A program made the position numbers and the translations under genes. From contig QCHR01000007.1 of assembly GCA_003277985.1 (NCBI GenBank), positions 1 through 60,908 on the forward strand: 60,908 nt of DNA, read 5' to 3'. The stretch is from Prochlorococcus sp. AG-402-G06 (lineage in GTDB: Bacteria; Cyanobacteriota; Cyanobacteriia; PCC-6307; Cyanobiaceae). Numbering within the stretch: the first letter of the stretch is position 1; the number at the start of each line of letters is the position of its first letter. Below, in pieces: positions 8,947 to 18,640 of the stretch. The notes beneath the pieces were generated by a model. The model had not been told where the DNA came from and did no database searches. It was given only the letters and a program-made list of their open reading frames with translations.

Positions 8947-10932
8947 TTATTTACTTGAAGTTGTTTTTCTTGTAATTTTTTTTCTATTGAGATATAAAGT
9001 ATCAAGATTGGTAGTTAATAGGAAATTAATAGCTTCTGCAGGTTTTTCAAAAATAGGTTCTTTGGGACCATTGAATGAGGTATTAAGTAAGACTGAAATT
9101 CCTGAAAATTCTTTGAATTTTTTAAGTATGAGAAATAAACCGCCTGTCTCTGATGTCACGGTTTGAACCCTTGCAGATCCATCTACATGCTTAATAGCAG
9201 GTAGTTTATTGCTTATAACTTGAGCAGTAAAAAGCATAAATGGGGATTGATTAGGTAACCCCTGAAAGTACAAATCAACATCTTCTTCTAGAACTGCTGG
9301 TGCGAAAGGTCGCCATTTTTCTCTTTGCTTTAATGAATTCATTCGTTCCCAATTTTCAGCAAATAAGGGATTGATCAATAATGATCGGTGTCCTAAAGCA
9401 CGAGGACCTATTTCACTCCTTCCTTCAAACCAAGCAATAATTTTATTTTCATATAAGTCTTGCGCAGCTGACTCTTCGATTACACTTACTTCCTCGATAT
9501 TAATTTGATCTTCAAATTTTTTAATTGCTTCATTAGTTTCATTTTCATAATTACTCAAGCCAAGATAAGGAATGGATAAATATGATTTTTCAGATAGCTT
9601 TAATCGAGCGTGATTTAATACATGATGATAAACATATTGTGCTCCTCCTAAGGACAAGCCACTGTCATCACAATGTGGAGGGATATAGATCCTTTTAAAA
9701 GCACTTTTTTTTAGTAGTCTTGAGTTTGCTGGACAATTTAATGCTGTCCCACCTGCATAGCAAAGTGAAGCAATATCAAGTTGGTTATTAATACACATAT
9801 CCGAAACAACTTCAATTGACTGCAAAAGAGTTTCCTCAAAAAGTTTTTGTGTACTAGCTGCTATGTCAACGCAAATCGGCTCAAGAATACGATTAGTATT
9901 TCCTATAGGATCTAAATCATATCCTTTAGCTCTTGCCGATCTTAGACAATATTTAAGCCAATCTATCCTTGGATTTTTGAACCCTTTAGAACGCATATCA
10001 AAAATATTCCCAACCATGTCTTGATTGAAGAATTCAGGTTGACCATAGGGAGCTAAACCCATAAGTTTTCCCGCTGCACCATGCGAGCCAAACCCTAAAA
10101 AAGAACCAACTTGTGTATATAAGCTTCCAATAAAAAGATGATTAGGAACTATTGGAAAAATTTTATTTAATTCTCCATAAAAAATCATTCCGCAACTTGG
10201 ACCTGGCGGGAGTCCTCCGTCATGAGTAAAAATTATTGATTTATCAGATATACAATTATAAAAAGTGGAAGCTGCATGGGCCATATGATGTTGAATAGCA
10301 ACTCCAGGTATATCCCTTCCCTTCAAATTAATACGCATTGGGAAATGAAAAAGATTTTGAATTTTTACTTTCTCATTTAATATTTCTTTAAGATTAATAT
10401 ACTTAATATCTTTTAAGCAGAGTTCTTTGCCCCAAAAATCAATTGATGCAAAATTCAATAATGACTTTGTTACAGCTAAGTCCTCTTTTTTAATTTTTTT
10501 ATGCTCAGGGAATATATGCTTTAGTTCGTCATAACGATTATTTTTTGAATAAACTTTATCTAAAATATTTCCACACAAAAGCCTTTTAAAACTATCATCT
10601 TCTTTATTAAAATTATTATTATAAAGAGATGATGTAAAACTTATATCTGGGTACGCTCCATATTCAAGTTTTAATTCATGGGGTCGATCGACTACCACGA
10701 GCTCATAGTCTTGAGTGGAAGATATAGATATCATATCTATATCTTCTAATTTTATTTTAGCATCTAATAAGGCTAACTCAATATGAGAAACATTAATACC
10801 AAAAGAATGTTTAGCTCTATTATGTCTTTCTCTTATTAAATTACATTTAGGGACGCCATCTATCAAGACAGACACACCAGCATCGTGCCCAAAGTGAAGG
10901 CCAAGAATTACGATCTTATTTTCCTTGATCAG
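8947..10932 (-). CDS. NodU/CmcH-family carbamoyltransferase
   Basis: About 661 residues. Family enzymes move carbamoyl from carbamoyl phosphate to hydroxyls of sugars or antibiotics through an adenylated intermediate. Seen: the Kae1-like N-terminal domain with metal-binding HHMAHAAS, FTHDGGLPPG, CYAGGTALN, and the C-terminal motif EGRSEIGPRALGHRSLL. The frame from the first GTG (10875) would lose the conserved start ILGLHFGHDAGVSVLIDG, which is present upstream in the same frame. The open frame upstream has no ATG, GTG or TTG. A CTG at 10930-10932 overlaps the TPR stop as CTGA, with GAGG seven bases upstream, and is my chosen start. ATC just after is an alternative. The acceptor may be a surface glycan or a metabolite of the nearby ACP operon. 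Confidence 0.85.
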   Translation of the reverse strand: MIKENKIVILGLHFGHDAGVSVLIDGVPKCNLIRERHNRAKHSFGINVSHIELALLDAKIKLEDIDMISISSTQDYELVVVDRPHELKLEYGAYPDISFTSSLYNNNFNKEDDSFKRLLCGNILDKVYSKNNRYDELKHIFPEHKKIKKEDLAVTKSLLNFASIDFWGKELCLKDIKYINLKEILNEKVKIQNLFHFPMRINLKGRDIPGVAIQHHMAHAASTFYNCISDKSIIFTHDGGLPPGPSCGMIFYGELNKIFPIVPNHLFIGSLYTQVGSFLGFGSHGAAGKLMGLAPYGQPEFFNQDMVGNIFDMRSKGFKNPRIDWLKYCLRSARAKGYDLDPIGNTNRILEPICVDIAASTQKLFEETLLQSIEVVSDMCINNQLDIASLCYAGGTALNCPANSRLLKKSAFKRIYIPPHCDDSGLSLGGAQYVYHHVLNHARLKLSEKSYLSIPYLGLSNYENETNEAIKKFEDQINIEEVSVIEESAAQDLYENKIIAWFEGRSEIGPRALGHRSLLINPLFAENWERMNSLKQREKWRPFAPAVLEEDVDLYFQGLPNQSPFMLFTAQVISNKLPAIKHVDGSARVQTVTSETGGLFLILKKFKEFSGISVLLNTSFNGPKEPIFEKPAEAINFLLTTNLDTLYLNRKKITRKTTSSK

Positions 10933-11525
10933 ATTAATTCCTCAATTTTTTGTAAGAGTTTTCCAAGAAACGAATAAGCATCGACAAGATCAGGATTAAG
11001 TTTAATTGCTTTGCGAGTGAATAATTCTGCTTCTTTTAATTTACCAAGATCTTTCAATATGATACCTAGGTTATAATGTGCATCAGCAAAATTAGGTTTC
11101 AATTCAATTGCTTTACGAGTAAATAATTCTGCTTCTTTTGGTTTACCAACAATTCTCAATATAATTCCTAAATTGGAATAAGCATCTGAAAAGTCAGGGT
11201 TAAGTTCAATTGCTTTACGAGTAAATAATTCTGCTTCTTTTAATTTACCAAGATCTTTTAATATAGAACCATAATTAGAAAAAACGATGTGGTTATTAAA
11301 ACCCTCATTAATAAAAAATTGATAACATTTTGCAGCTTCTTTTATATTACCTTTCATATGAAAATCTATTGCACGATTTATTATTTTTTCCTTTGAAGAT
11401 TTAGAGGAATTATTAATATTAACATCAGATTTTTTTGTAACTTCTTTCAACGCGAATGGTACAGAGAAAGTTATTACCTCAGTACTTTTCTTCTTTCCCT
11501 CTCTCATAATCAACTGTTTTTTCAA
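10929..11525 (-). CDS. TPR cassette protein without an enzyme domain
   Basis: 198 residues. It has the signature VITFSVPFALKE near residue 20, the same linker as the other cassette proteins (SSKEKIINRAIDFHMKGN), and about four TPR units from residue 50 to the end (KAIELNPDFSDAYSNLG). It ends where its sisters continue into hydrolase domains. The carbamoyltransferase begins at its stop in the -1 frame, so here the enzyme seems to be supplied as a separate, coupled protein. Three 102-base repeat units are nearly identical in DNA, which suggests recent unit exchange. Confidence 0.8.
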   Translation of the reverse strand: MKKQLIMREGKKKSTEVITFSVPFALKEVTKKSDVNINNSSKSSKEKIINRAIDFHMKGNIKEAAKCYQFFINEGFNNHIVFSNYGSILKDLGKLKEAELFTRKAIELNPDFSDAYSNLGIILRIVGKPKEAELFTRKAIELKPNFADAHYNLGIILKDLGKLKEAELFTRKAIKLNPDLVDAYSFLGKLLQKIEELI

Positions 11526-11773
11526 TATTTTAATAACTATATTAAGATTTTATCATCTATATACTGTAGTTAATGAGATATTTTTTGATTCTTATTATGT
11601 AAAATTAAAGATATTAATTTTCTTGTGCATTGTTGATTCAGCTTTATGTATTGATTAAAGTATGCTGAGGAGTCTAAGCAAGGTCAGAAAAATCCTTTAT
11701 AAATCAGCTAAAAGTTAAAACAAAGTTAGAATAGCCACAAAAATCTCTAAGAAAACTTGGTATAACTGAACTC

Positions 11774-12865
11774 TTATACGTTGAATAAAAACTCCATCAC
11801 ATCCCCCTCATTCACTAAATATTCTTTCCCCTCACTTCTTAGCCAACCTTTGTTTCTCGCTTCCGCTAGAGATCCTGCTTCAAGCAGTTTTTTATATGAA
11901 ATTGTCTGAGCACGAATAAATCCCTTTTCAAAATCTGTATGAATTACCCCAGCTGCTTGAGGAGCTGTCATTCCATCAGAAATGGTCCAGGCTTTAGTCT
12001 CTTTTTCTCCAGTTGTGAAATAAGTACTTAAACCCAACAATCGGTATGTGGCTTTAATAAGACTAATTAAACCTCCTTCATCAACTCCTAAACCGTTTAA
12101 ATAATCATCTCTTTCCTCCTCTCCCAATTCAATTAACTCAGCCTCAACTTGAGCTGAAATCTTTACACATTCAGAACCTTCTTTCGTTGCCAGTGTATTT
12201 ACTTCTTCTGAAAAGGAATTACCCTTCGCAAGTTCATCTTCTCCAAGATTAGTTGCATAAATAATTGGTTTTTCTGTTAATAAGCCTAGTGGTTTAATTA
12301 ATTTTTTTTCTTCATCAGTTAATGAAACACCCCTAACTGCATTTTCATTTTCTAGAGCTTCGCTTAATTTTTCCAAAACCTCATCTTCTAACTTTGCCTC
12401 CTTATTCGTACTTATTTGTTTTTTTAATCTAGTTCTGCGTTTTTCTATCTGATTTAAATCAGACAATGCTAATTCTAAATTTATGATCTCAATATCTCTT
12501 GATGGGTCTACTGATCCAGAAACATGAATAACATCATCATCGCTAAAGCATCTAATCACGTGAACTATTGCATCCACCTCTCTTATATTTGCTAAGAATT
12601 TGTTACCGAGACCCTCCCCTTTGCTCGCACCCTTAACAAGGCCTGCAATATCAACAAACTCCATTCTAGTTGGAATAATTTGTTTACTATTACTGAGTTC
12701 ACCAAGCAAATTCAAACGTTGATCAGGTACGGAAACAGAACCTACATTGGGTTCAATCGTACAAAAAGGAAAGTTTGCTGCTTGAGCTTGAGCATTCGCT
12801 ACAAGAGCATTAAACAAAGTGGACTTTCCAACATTTGGGAGTCCAACAATTCCGGCCTTAAGCAT
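11774..12865 (-). CDS. ychF: redox-regulated ATPase YchF (Obg-like GTPase family)
   Basis: 363 residues, normal for YchF. The P-loop is GLPNVGKST (residues 8-16), the G3 motif is DIAGLVKGA and the C-terminal TGS domain ends in [10 protein letters not shown]. YchF binds ATP in preference to GTP because its G4 motif is altered; here NLGED follows IIYAT as expected. It binds ribosomes and affects translation and oxidative stress response. It stands alone, divergent from the HlyD-type gene. Confidence 0.97.
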   Translation of the reverse strand: MLKAGIVGLPNVGKSTLFNALVANAQAQAANFPFCTIEPNVGSVSVPDQRLNLLGELSNSKQIIPTRMEFVDIAGLVKGASKGEGLGNKFLANIREVDAIVHVIRCFSDDDVIHVSGSVDPSRDIEIINLELALSDLNQIEKRRTRLKKQISTNKEAKLEDEVLEKLSEALENENAVRGVSLTDEEKKLIKPLGLLTEKPIIYATNLGEDELAKGNSFSEEVNTLATKEGSECVKISAQVEAELIELGEEERDDYLNGLGVDEGGLISLIKATYRLLGLSTYFTTGEKETKAWTISDGMTAPQAAGVIHTDFEKGFIRAQTISYKKLLEAGSLAEARNKGWLRSEGKEYLVNEGDVMEFLFNV

Positions 12866-13031
12866 TGAAATGGGTCTTTGAAAGAAGCCAGCTGATTAAT
12901 TTGACTAAATTAAACCCAATAGTGCCCTTTAACAGCGAAAATATAGTTATAAATCTCCAAAGGGAAGTTTTTAAGCTTTTTCTTTACATCATCAAAACTT
13001 CAAAAACTCTTGAGCACTTGATTTTCACAAA

Positions 13032-14111
13032 ATGAAAATGATTTGGAAAAACTTCAAAAAGAAAAAATTTTTATGGATCATTGCACTTTCGGTTTTAAGT
13101 GTTGGTGGAATTAGTTTTAAATTTTCACAAGGAAATGCATCTAACAAAGATATAACTGAATTTACGATTGCAGCTGAGAGCGGCAGCTTGCCTGGATTGA
13201 TAACAGCCAGTGGCGAATTAAAAGCAAATAAAAGCGTAAATGTAAGCCCAAAAAGACAAGGAATACTTGATGAGATTTTCGTGGAGGAAGGAGATCAAGT
13301 TAAGAAAGGAGATCTGATAGCAAAAATGGATTTTGGAGACTTAGAATTTAGAATTGACGAAATAAAAGCTAATTATGAGACTCAAAAAGCTAGCTATCTC
13401 AGAAGGAAGATGCTCTTTGATGAAGGTGCTATAAGTGCAGAAGAATACCAAGAATATAAATATAGATTTTTAAGAAGCGAAGCTAAATTCAAACAAATAG
13501 AAGTCGAAGAGAATGAGACAAACATACGAGCACCATTTAGAGGAGTTATAACCAGCAGGTACGCAGTTCCTGGGGCATTCGTAACTCCTACTACCTCTGC
13601 TTCTTCATCAAGGGAGGGCGGGGCCACTAGTTCATCAATAGTCAAACTTTCTCAAGGGCTTGAAATAGTTGCAAAAGTTCCTGAGAGTGATATTGGAAGA
13701 ATAAAGACAGGTCAAGAAGCCAGTATCAGAGTAGATGCTTTTCCTGACAAGCGCTTTAAAGCCGTTGTTTCCAAAATCTCTCCAAGTGCAATCAAGAACA
13801 ACAACGTAACTTCATTTGAAGTTACGTTGTTATTAAGTAATAAGCCTGAAGATTTACGACTAGGTATGACTTCTGATATCAACTTTCAAACGGGAGCAAC
13901 CAAAATCAATACACTTATTCCAACTGTTGCAATTGTCACAGAAGAAGGAAAAGCTGGAGTACTAGTAGTTGGAAGTAACAATCAACCAACATTTAAAAAA
14001 GTTGAATTGGGTACAAGTAGTGGTAGTAAGACTGCAATAATATCTGGGTTAGAACCAGGAGAGAAAGTTTTTATTGATCTTCCTCCTTGGGCTAAAAAAA
14101 GGAAAAATTAA
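13032..14111 (+). CDS. HlyD/MacA-type membrane fusion (periplasmic adaptor) protein
   Basis: 359 residues. Residues 9-27 are a membrane anchor (FLWIIALSVLSVGGISF). Then come a lipoyl-like half (GILDEIFVEEGDQVKKGDLIAKMD), a helical hairpin around residues 105-155, the second lipoyl half (NIRAPFRGVITSRYAVPG) and a beta-barrel domain. Such adaptors bridge an inner-membrane ABC or RND pump to an outer-membrane channel. No pump gene is nearby, so the partner lies elsewhere. polA follows 26 bases later. A perfect 15-bp inverted repeat lies inside the coding region at 13800-13831. Confidence 0.9.
   Translation: MKMIWKNFKKKKFLWIIALSVLSVGGISFKFSQGNASNKDITEFTIAAESGSLPGLITASGELKANKSVNVSPKRQGILDEIFVEEGDQVKKGDLIAKMDFGDLEFRIDEIKANYETQKASYLRRKMLFDEGAISAEEYQEYKYRFLRSEAKFKQIEVEENETNIRAPFRGVITSRYAVPGAFVTPTTSASSSREGGATSSSIVKLSQGLEIVAKVPESDIGRIKTGQEASIRVDAFPDKRFKAVVSKISPSAIKNNNVTSFEVTLLLSNKPEDLRLGMTSDINFQTGATKINTLIPTVAIVTEEGKAGVLVVGSNNQPTFKKVELGTSSGSKTAIISGLEPGEKVFIDLPPWAKKRKN
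13800..13831. repeat. perfect 15-bp inverted repeat inside the HlyD-type gene
   Basis: AACAACGTAACTTCA, a 2-base spacer and its exact reverse complement. It encodes part of NNNVTSFEVTLL. In RNA it would make a stable hairpin. No T-run follows, so it is not a terminator. Confidence 0.85.
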
Positions 14112-14137
14112 TAACTTAATCTCATCATGAATGTTTC

Positions 14138-17098
14138 ATGAAAGAAATAAAAAAGCAAACTTTATTATTGGTTGATGGCCATTCTCTAGCTTTTAGGAGT
14201 TTTTATGCTTTTAGCAAAGGGGGTGAAGGAGGTCTTACCACAAAGGATGGATTTCCTACAAGTGTGACCTATGGTTTTCTAAAAAGCCTTTTAGATAATT
14301 GCAAATCTATCAAACCTAAAGGAATCACAATTGCTTTTGATACAGCTGAGCCAACATTTCGCCACAAGGAAGATCCAAACTACAAAGCCAATCGAGATGT
14401 AGCACCAGACATATTTTTTCAAGATTTAGATCAGCTTGAAGAGATTCTCAAAGAAAGTCTAAATCTATCTATATGCAAAGCCCCAGGATATGAGGCTGAT
14501 GATGTCTTAGGAACACTCGCCAATGATGCCGCTGATAAAGGATGGAGTGTGAGAATCCTTTCTGGAGATAGAGACCTATTTCAGTTAGTGGATGACAAAA
14601 GAGATATCGCAGTCTTGTACATGGGTGGAGGTCCTTATGCAAAAAGCGGAAATCCTAGACTGATTGATGAAGAGGGAGTAAAGGAGAAACTTGGCGTAAA
14701 TCCAAACAAAGTAATAGATCTGAAAGCCTTAACTGGTGATACCTCAGATAATATTCCTGGAGTCAAAGGAGTTGGTCCAAAAACAGCAATAAATCTTTTA
14801 AACGAAAACAATGATCTTGATGGAGTATATAAATCACTCCAAGAGCTAGAAAAAGAAGGCGAAAAAGCTAAACGAGGAGCAATAAAAGGAGCCGTAAGAT
14901 TGAAGCTAAAAGCAGACAAAGATAATGCCTATCTCTCAAGAAAACTTGCAGAAATATTAATTAAAATTCCTATAAGTCAAAAAATAGAACATAATTTAGA
15001 GGGTATTAACGAATCAAAACTAACTGAAAGTCTTGAAGAACTTGAGTTACATAGTTTATTAAAACAAGTTTCAACATTTAAAGCTCTATTTTCTAAAGAA
15101 GGATTTTCAGAACAAGGCAATAATCCCTCTTCAAAAGAAAGTAAGATAGCTAATAATAAGAGTGAGAATATTGAACTAACTAGGACTAACGAAACAACAG
15201 AGATTCCTAATATAGAGCCTAAAATTATAGATAATCTGGAAGAACTTAATGATTTTGTTTCAAAAATAATGAAACATACTGATGAAAATAAACCAATAGC
15301 CATTGATACAGAAACAACCAATTTGAATCCTTTTAAAGCTGAACTTGTTGGATTAGGATTTTGTTTTGGTGAATCATTAAAAGATATAGTTTATATACCA
15401 ATAGGACATCACAAGAAAGAAGCCGATTTAATAGAAATAAATCATATAAATCAATTAAAGATTGAAGAAGTAATCTTTGCCCTTCAGGATTGGTTCTCTA
15501 GCAATGAAAATCCTAAAACCCTACAGAATGCAAAATACGACAGACTAATTTTGCTAAGACATGGAATTATATTAAATGGCGTTGTAATTGATACTTTACT
15601 GGCAGATTATATATGTGATGCAACTCTTAAACATAGTTTAGATGAAATTGCTTATAGAGAATTTGGATTTAAGCCCAAAAGTTTTTCTGATGTTGTCAAA
15701 AAAGGAGAAGACTTCTCCTATGTGGACATTAAGTCTGCAAGTATGTACTGCGGGATGGACGTTTATTTAACAAGAAAATTAGCAATCATTTATATTAATA
15801 GATTAAAAGAAACAAGTACAAAATTAATTAACTTACTCAAAGAAGTTGAACAACCACTTGAGCAGGTTTTAGCGGAAATAGAATCCACAGGTATCATTAT
15901 TGATACACCTTATCTAAAAGATTTATCTTTAGAGTTAACAAAAACATTAAATACTATCGAGGAAGAAGTTTATAAGATTGCAGGAAGTGAGTTTAACCTT
16001 TCATCACCTAAACAATTAGGTGAATTACTTTTTGAAAAACTTGATTTAGATAGGAAAAAATCAAGAAAAACAAAAACAGGATGGAGTACAGATGCAAGTG
16101 TATTGGAAAAGCTGGAATCAGACCATCCAATAGTAAAAATGATCATTGAGCATCGAATTATAAGTAAGTTGCTTAATACTTATGTGGATGCTTTGCCTCA
16201 GCTTATTGAAAAAGAAACGGGAAGAGTACATACAGATTTCAATCAAGCCGTAACCGCTACTGGAAGATTAAGTAGCAGCAATCCAAATCTTCAAAATATT
16301 CCTGTCAGAACTGAATTTAGTAGACGAATAAGAAAAGCTTTTCTTCCGCAAAAAGATTGGAAACTTCTAAGCGCAGACTATTCTCAAATTGAACTTCGTA
16401 TACTCACACATCTTTCAGGTGAAGAAGTACTAAAAAATGCTTATTTAAAAAATGAAGATGTCCACTCTTTAACAGCAAAAATTTTATTTGAAAAAGATAC
16501 CATTGACGCCGATGAAAGAAGAATAGGAAAAACAATAAATTTCGGGGTTATTTATGGTATGGGGGCTCAAAGGTTTGCAAGATCAACGGGCGTTTCTTTA
16601 ATAGAAGCAAAATATTTTTTAAGTAAATTCAAAGAACGTTATCCAGCCGTTTTTAAATTTTTAGAATTTCAAGAAAGACTTGCCCTAAGTCAAGGGTTTG
16701 TTGAAACATTGCTAGGGAGAAGACGATATTTTCATTTCAATAAAAATGGGCTTGGAAGACTTCTGGGAACTCCACCAAATGAAATTGATTTAACTACTGC
16801 CAGAAGAGCAGGGATGGAAGCACAACAGTTAAGAGCCGCAGCAAACGCACCTATTCAAGGCTCAAGTGCAGACATAATTAAGCTTGCAATGATTCAATTG
16901 CATTCAGCTTTAAGAAAGACTGGAATGTCAGCGAAAATTCTACTTCAAGTGCATGATGAACTCGTGCTAGAAGTTGATCCCAGAGATTTGGAGGAAACAA
17001 AACTACTTGTCCAAAACACTATGGAAAATGCTATAAAACTTAGTGTCCCTCTTATAGTTGAAACTGGCGTTGGAGTAAATTGGATGGAAGCAAAATAG
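14138..17098 (+). CDS. polA: DNA polymerase I
   Basis: 986 residues with all three domains. The N-terminal 5' nuclease (to about 300) has AFDTAEPTFRH, YEADDVLG and GDTSDNIPGVKGVGPKTA. The 3'-5' exonuclease (about 365-560) keeps its acidic residues: IDTETTNLNP, NAKYD and YCGMD, so proofreading is probably active, unlike in some bacterial Pol I. The polymerase domain has motif A DYSQIELR, motif B RRIGKTINFGVIYGMGA and motif C QVHDELVLEV. A Ser/Asn/Glu-rich linker near 325-355 is longer than usual. It removes RNA primers and fills gaps. It follows the HlyD-type gene closely and precedes cysS. Confidence 0.98.
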   Translation: MKEIKKQTLLLVDGHSLAFRSFYAFSKGGEGGLTTKDGFPTSVTYGFLKSLLDNCKSIKPKGITIAFDTAEPTFRHKEDPNYKANRDVAPDIFFQDLDQLEEILKESLNLSICKAPGYEADDVLGTLANDAADKGWSVRILSGDRDLFQLVDDKRDIAVLYMGGGPYAKSGNPRLIDEEGVKEKLGVNPNKVIDLKALTGDTSDNIPGVKGVGPKTAINLLNENNDLDGVYKSLQELEKEGEKAKRGAIKGAVRLKLKADKDNAYLSRKLAEILIKIPISQKIEHNLEGINESKLTESLEELELHSLLKQVSTFKALFSKEGFSEQGNNPSSKESKIANNKSENIELTRTNETTEIPNIEPKIIDNLEELNDFVSKIMKHTDENKPIAIDTETTNLNPFKAELVGLGFCFGESLKDIVYIPIGHHKKEADLIEINHINQLKIEEVIFALQDWFSSNENPKTLQNAKYDRLILLRHGIILNGVVIDTLLADYICDATLKHSLDEIAYREFGFKPKSFSDVVKKGEDFSYVDIKSASMYCGMDVYLTRKLAIIYINRLKETSTKLINLLKEVEQPLEQVLAEIESTGIIIDTPYLKDLSLELTKTLNTIEEEVYKIAGSEFNLSSPKQLGELLFEKLDLDRKKSRKTKTGWSTDASVLEKLESDHPIVKMIIEHRIISKLLNTYVDALPQLIEKETGRVHTDFNQAVTATGRLSSSNPNLQNIPVRTEFSRRIRKAFLPQKDWKLLSADYSQIELRILTHLSGEEVLKNAYLKNEDVHSLTAKILFEKDTIDADERRIGKTINFGVIYGMGAQRFARSTGVSLIEAKYFLSKFKERYPAVFKFLEFQERLALSQGFVETLLGRRRYFHFNKNGLGRLLGTPPNEIDLTTARRAGMEAQQLRAAANAPIQGSSADIIKLAMIQLHSALRKTGMSAKILLQVHDELVLEVDPRDLEETKLLVQNTMENAIKLSVPLIVETGVGVNWMEAK

Positions 17099-17141
17099 TT
17101 GCTGACAAATTCAATAATTTCTCACATTTTTATCTAAAAAA

Positions 17142-18638
17142 TTGTCCCTAAAATTCACAAACACCTTATCCAAAAAGAAAGAGGATTTTATATCTATAAA
17201 TCCTAATCAAGTGAAAATATATTGTTGTGGTGTAACTGTTTATGATCTTTGTCATCTTGGTCATGCAAGAAGTTATCTTAATTGGGATGTATTAAGACGG
17301 TTTTTAATTTGGAAAGGATTTGAAGTTAAATTTGTACAAAACTTCACTGATATTGATGACAAAATTATTAATCGAGCAAAGAAAGAAGGATGTTCTACTG
17401 ATGAATTAAGTCAAAGAAATATTGATGAATTTCACAAAGATATGGATACTCTTTCCATTCTTAGACCAAGTAGCATGCCAAGAGCAACAAAATGCCTTCA
17501 TCAAATTATTAATTTCATAGAAGATTTAGAACAAAAAAAAGTAGCTTACTCATCAAATGGTGATGTTTATTTTTCAGTAGATAAACATAAAAATTATGGT
17601 AAACTTAGTGGAAGAGAAATTGAGAACCAGATAGATAATGCAGCAGGACGATTAAAAACAAATCAAAAAGAAAGTAAAAAGAACTCGCTTGATTTTGCTC
17701 TCTGGAAAAAGTCCAAATCAGGCGAGGTTAGTTACTCTTCGCCTTGGGGGAACGGCAGACCAGGTTGGCATATTGAGTGTTCAGCAATGGTTAAACAAGA
17801 ATTAGGAGAAAGTATTGATATTCATCTTGGTGGATCAGACCTGATATTTCCTCATCATGAGAATGAAATAGCTCAATCTGAAGCCTGTAATGGAAAAGAG
17901 TTAGCGAAATACTGGCTTCACAATGGAATGGTTAATGTGGGGGGGGAAAAGATGAGTAAATCACTAGGGAATTTTACAACCATTAGGTCTTTATTAGATG
18001 AAGGTATTTCACCTATGACTTTGAGATTTTTTGTGTTGCAAACTAATTATCGTAAGCCCCTAGATTTTACTGAAGAAGCACTAAAAGCAGCTTCAAAAGG
18101 TTGGGTAAAATTAAATAATTGCCTATCTTTTGGTTATATTTATAAAATTAAAGATCAAGCTAAAAACGAAATCAACCTAGATAAATCGATAAAAAGATCT
18201 CCCAACAGTAAACTTGATAAAGACTCCATTAAATTATTATCAGACTTTGAAAACTATATGGATGACGACCTAAATACATCTGGAGCTTTATCTATACTTT
18301 TTGAATTGTCTCAACCTATTAGAAAGTGCCTAAATTTATTAAAAGGAAAAGATATCAATGAGTTTGACGAAGAAATTTTAAATAAAGTTTTTAATAAATG
18401 GGAACTACTCACTGAGTTGGCAGGAGTTCTAGGCTTAAAAGTAAATTTAAATCAAGAAAAACCAAAAAACAATACTGAACTTGACACTAATAAAATTGAA
18501 GAACTTATCAAGAGTAGATCCTTAGCAAAAGCTAATAAAGACTTTTTACTCGCTGATAAAATAAGAGCTGATTTGAAAAATATTGGAGTTGATTTAATTG
18601 ATAAACCTAAAGGGATTACTGAATGGAAACAACTTTAA
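17142..18638 (+). CDS. cysS: cysteinyl-tRNA synthetase
   Basis: 498 residues, a class I synthetase. It shows YCCGVTVYDLCHLGHAR with the HIGH-like HLGH, the zinc-site segment GWHIECSAM, HHENEIAQSEA and the KMSKS loop (GGEKMSKSLGN). It charges tRNA-Cys. The start is a TTG, giving MSLKFTNTLS; this matches the expected N-terminus and no upstream ATG exists in frame. It lies 43 bases after polA. The gene ends 2 bases before the convergent symporter gene. Confidence 0.97.
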   Translation: MSLKFTNTLSKKKEDFISINPNQVKIYCCGVTVYDLCHLGHARSYLNWDVLRRFLIWKGFEVKFVQNFTDIDDKIINRAKKEGCSTDELSQRNIDEFHKDMDTLSILRPSSMPRATKCLHQIINFIEDLEQKKVAYSSNGDVYFSVDKHKNYGKLSGREIENQIDNAAGRLKTNQKESKKNSLDFALWKKSKSGEVSYSSPWGNGRPGWHIECSAMVKQELGESIDIHLGGSDLIFPHHENEIAQSEACNGKELAKYWLHNGMVNVGGEKMSKSLGNFTTIRSLLDEGISPMTLRFFVLQTNYRKPLDFTEEALKAASKGWVKLNNCLSFGYIYKIKDQAKNEINLDKSIKRSPNSKLDKDSIKLLSDFENYMDDDLNTSGALSILFELSQPIRKCLNLLKGKDINEFDEEILNKVFNKWELLTELAGVLGLKVNLNQEKPKNNTELDTNKIEELIKSRSLAKANKDFLLADKIRADLKNIGVDLIDKPKGITEWKQL

Positions 18639-18640
18639 AA

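Noticed and set aside
10945-10955. A-run near the end of the TPR gene as a programmed frameshift site into the carbamoyltransferase
   Set aside because: A shift into the carbamoyltransferase frame at the A6 run meets a TGA directly after it, so a fusion product could not be made there. Stop-start coupling explains the arrangement better.
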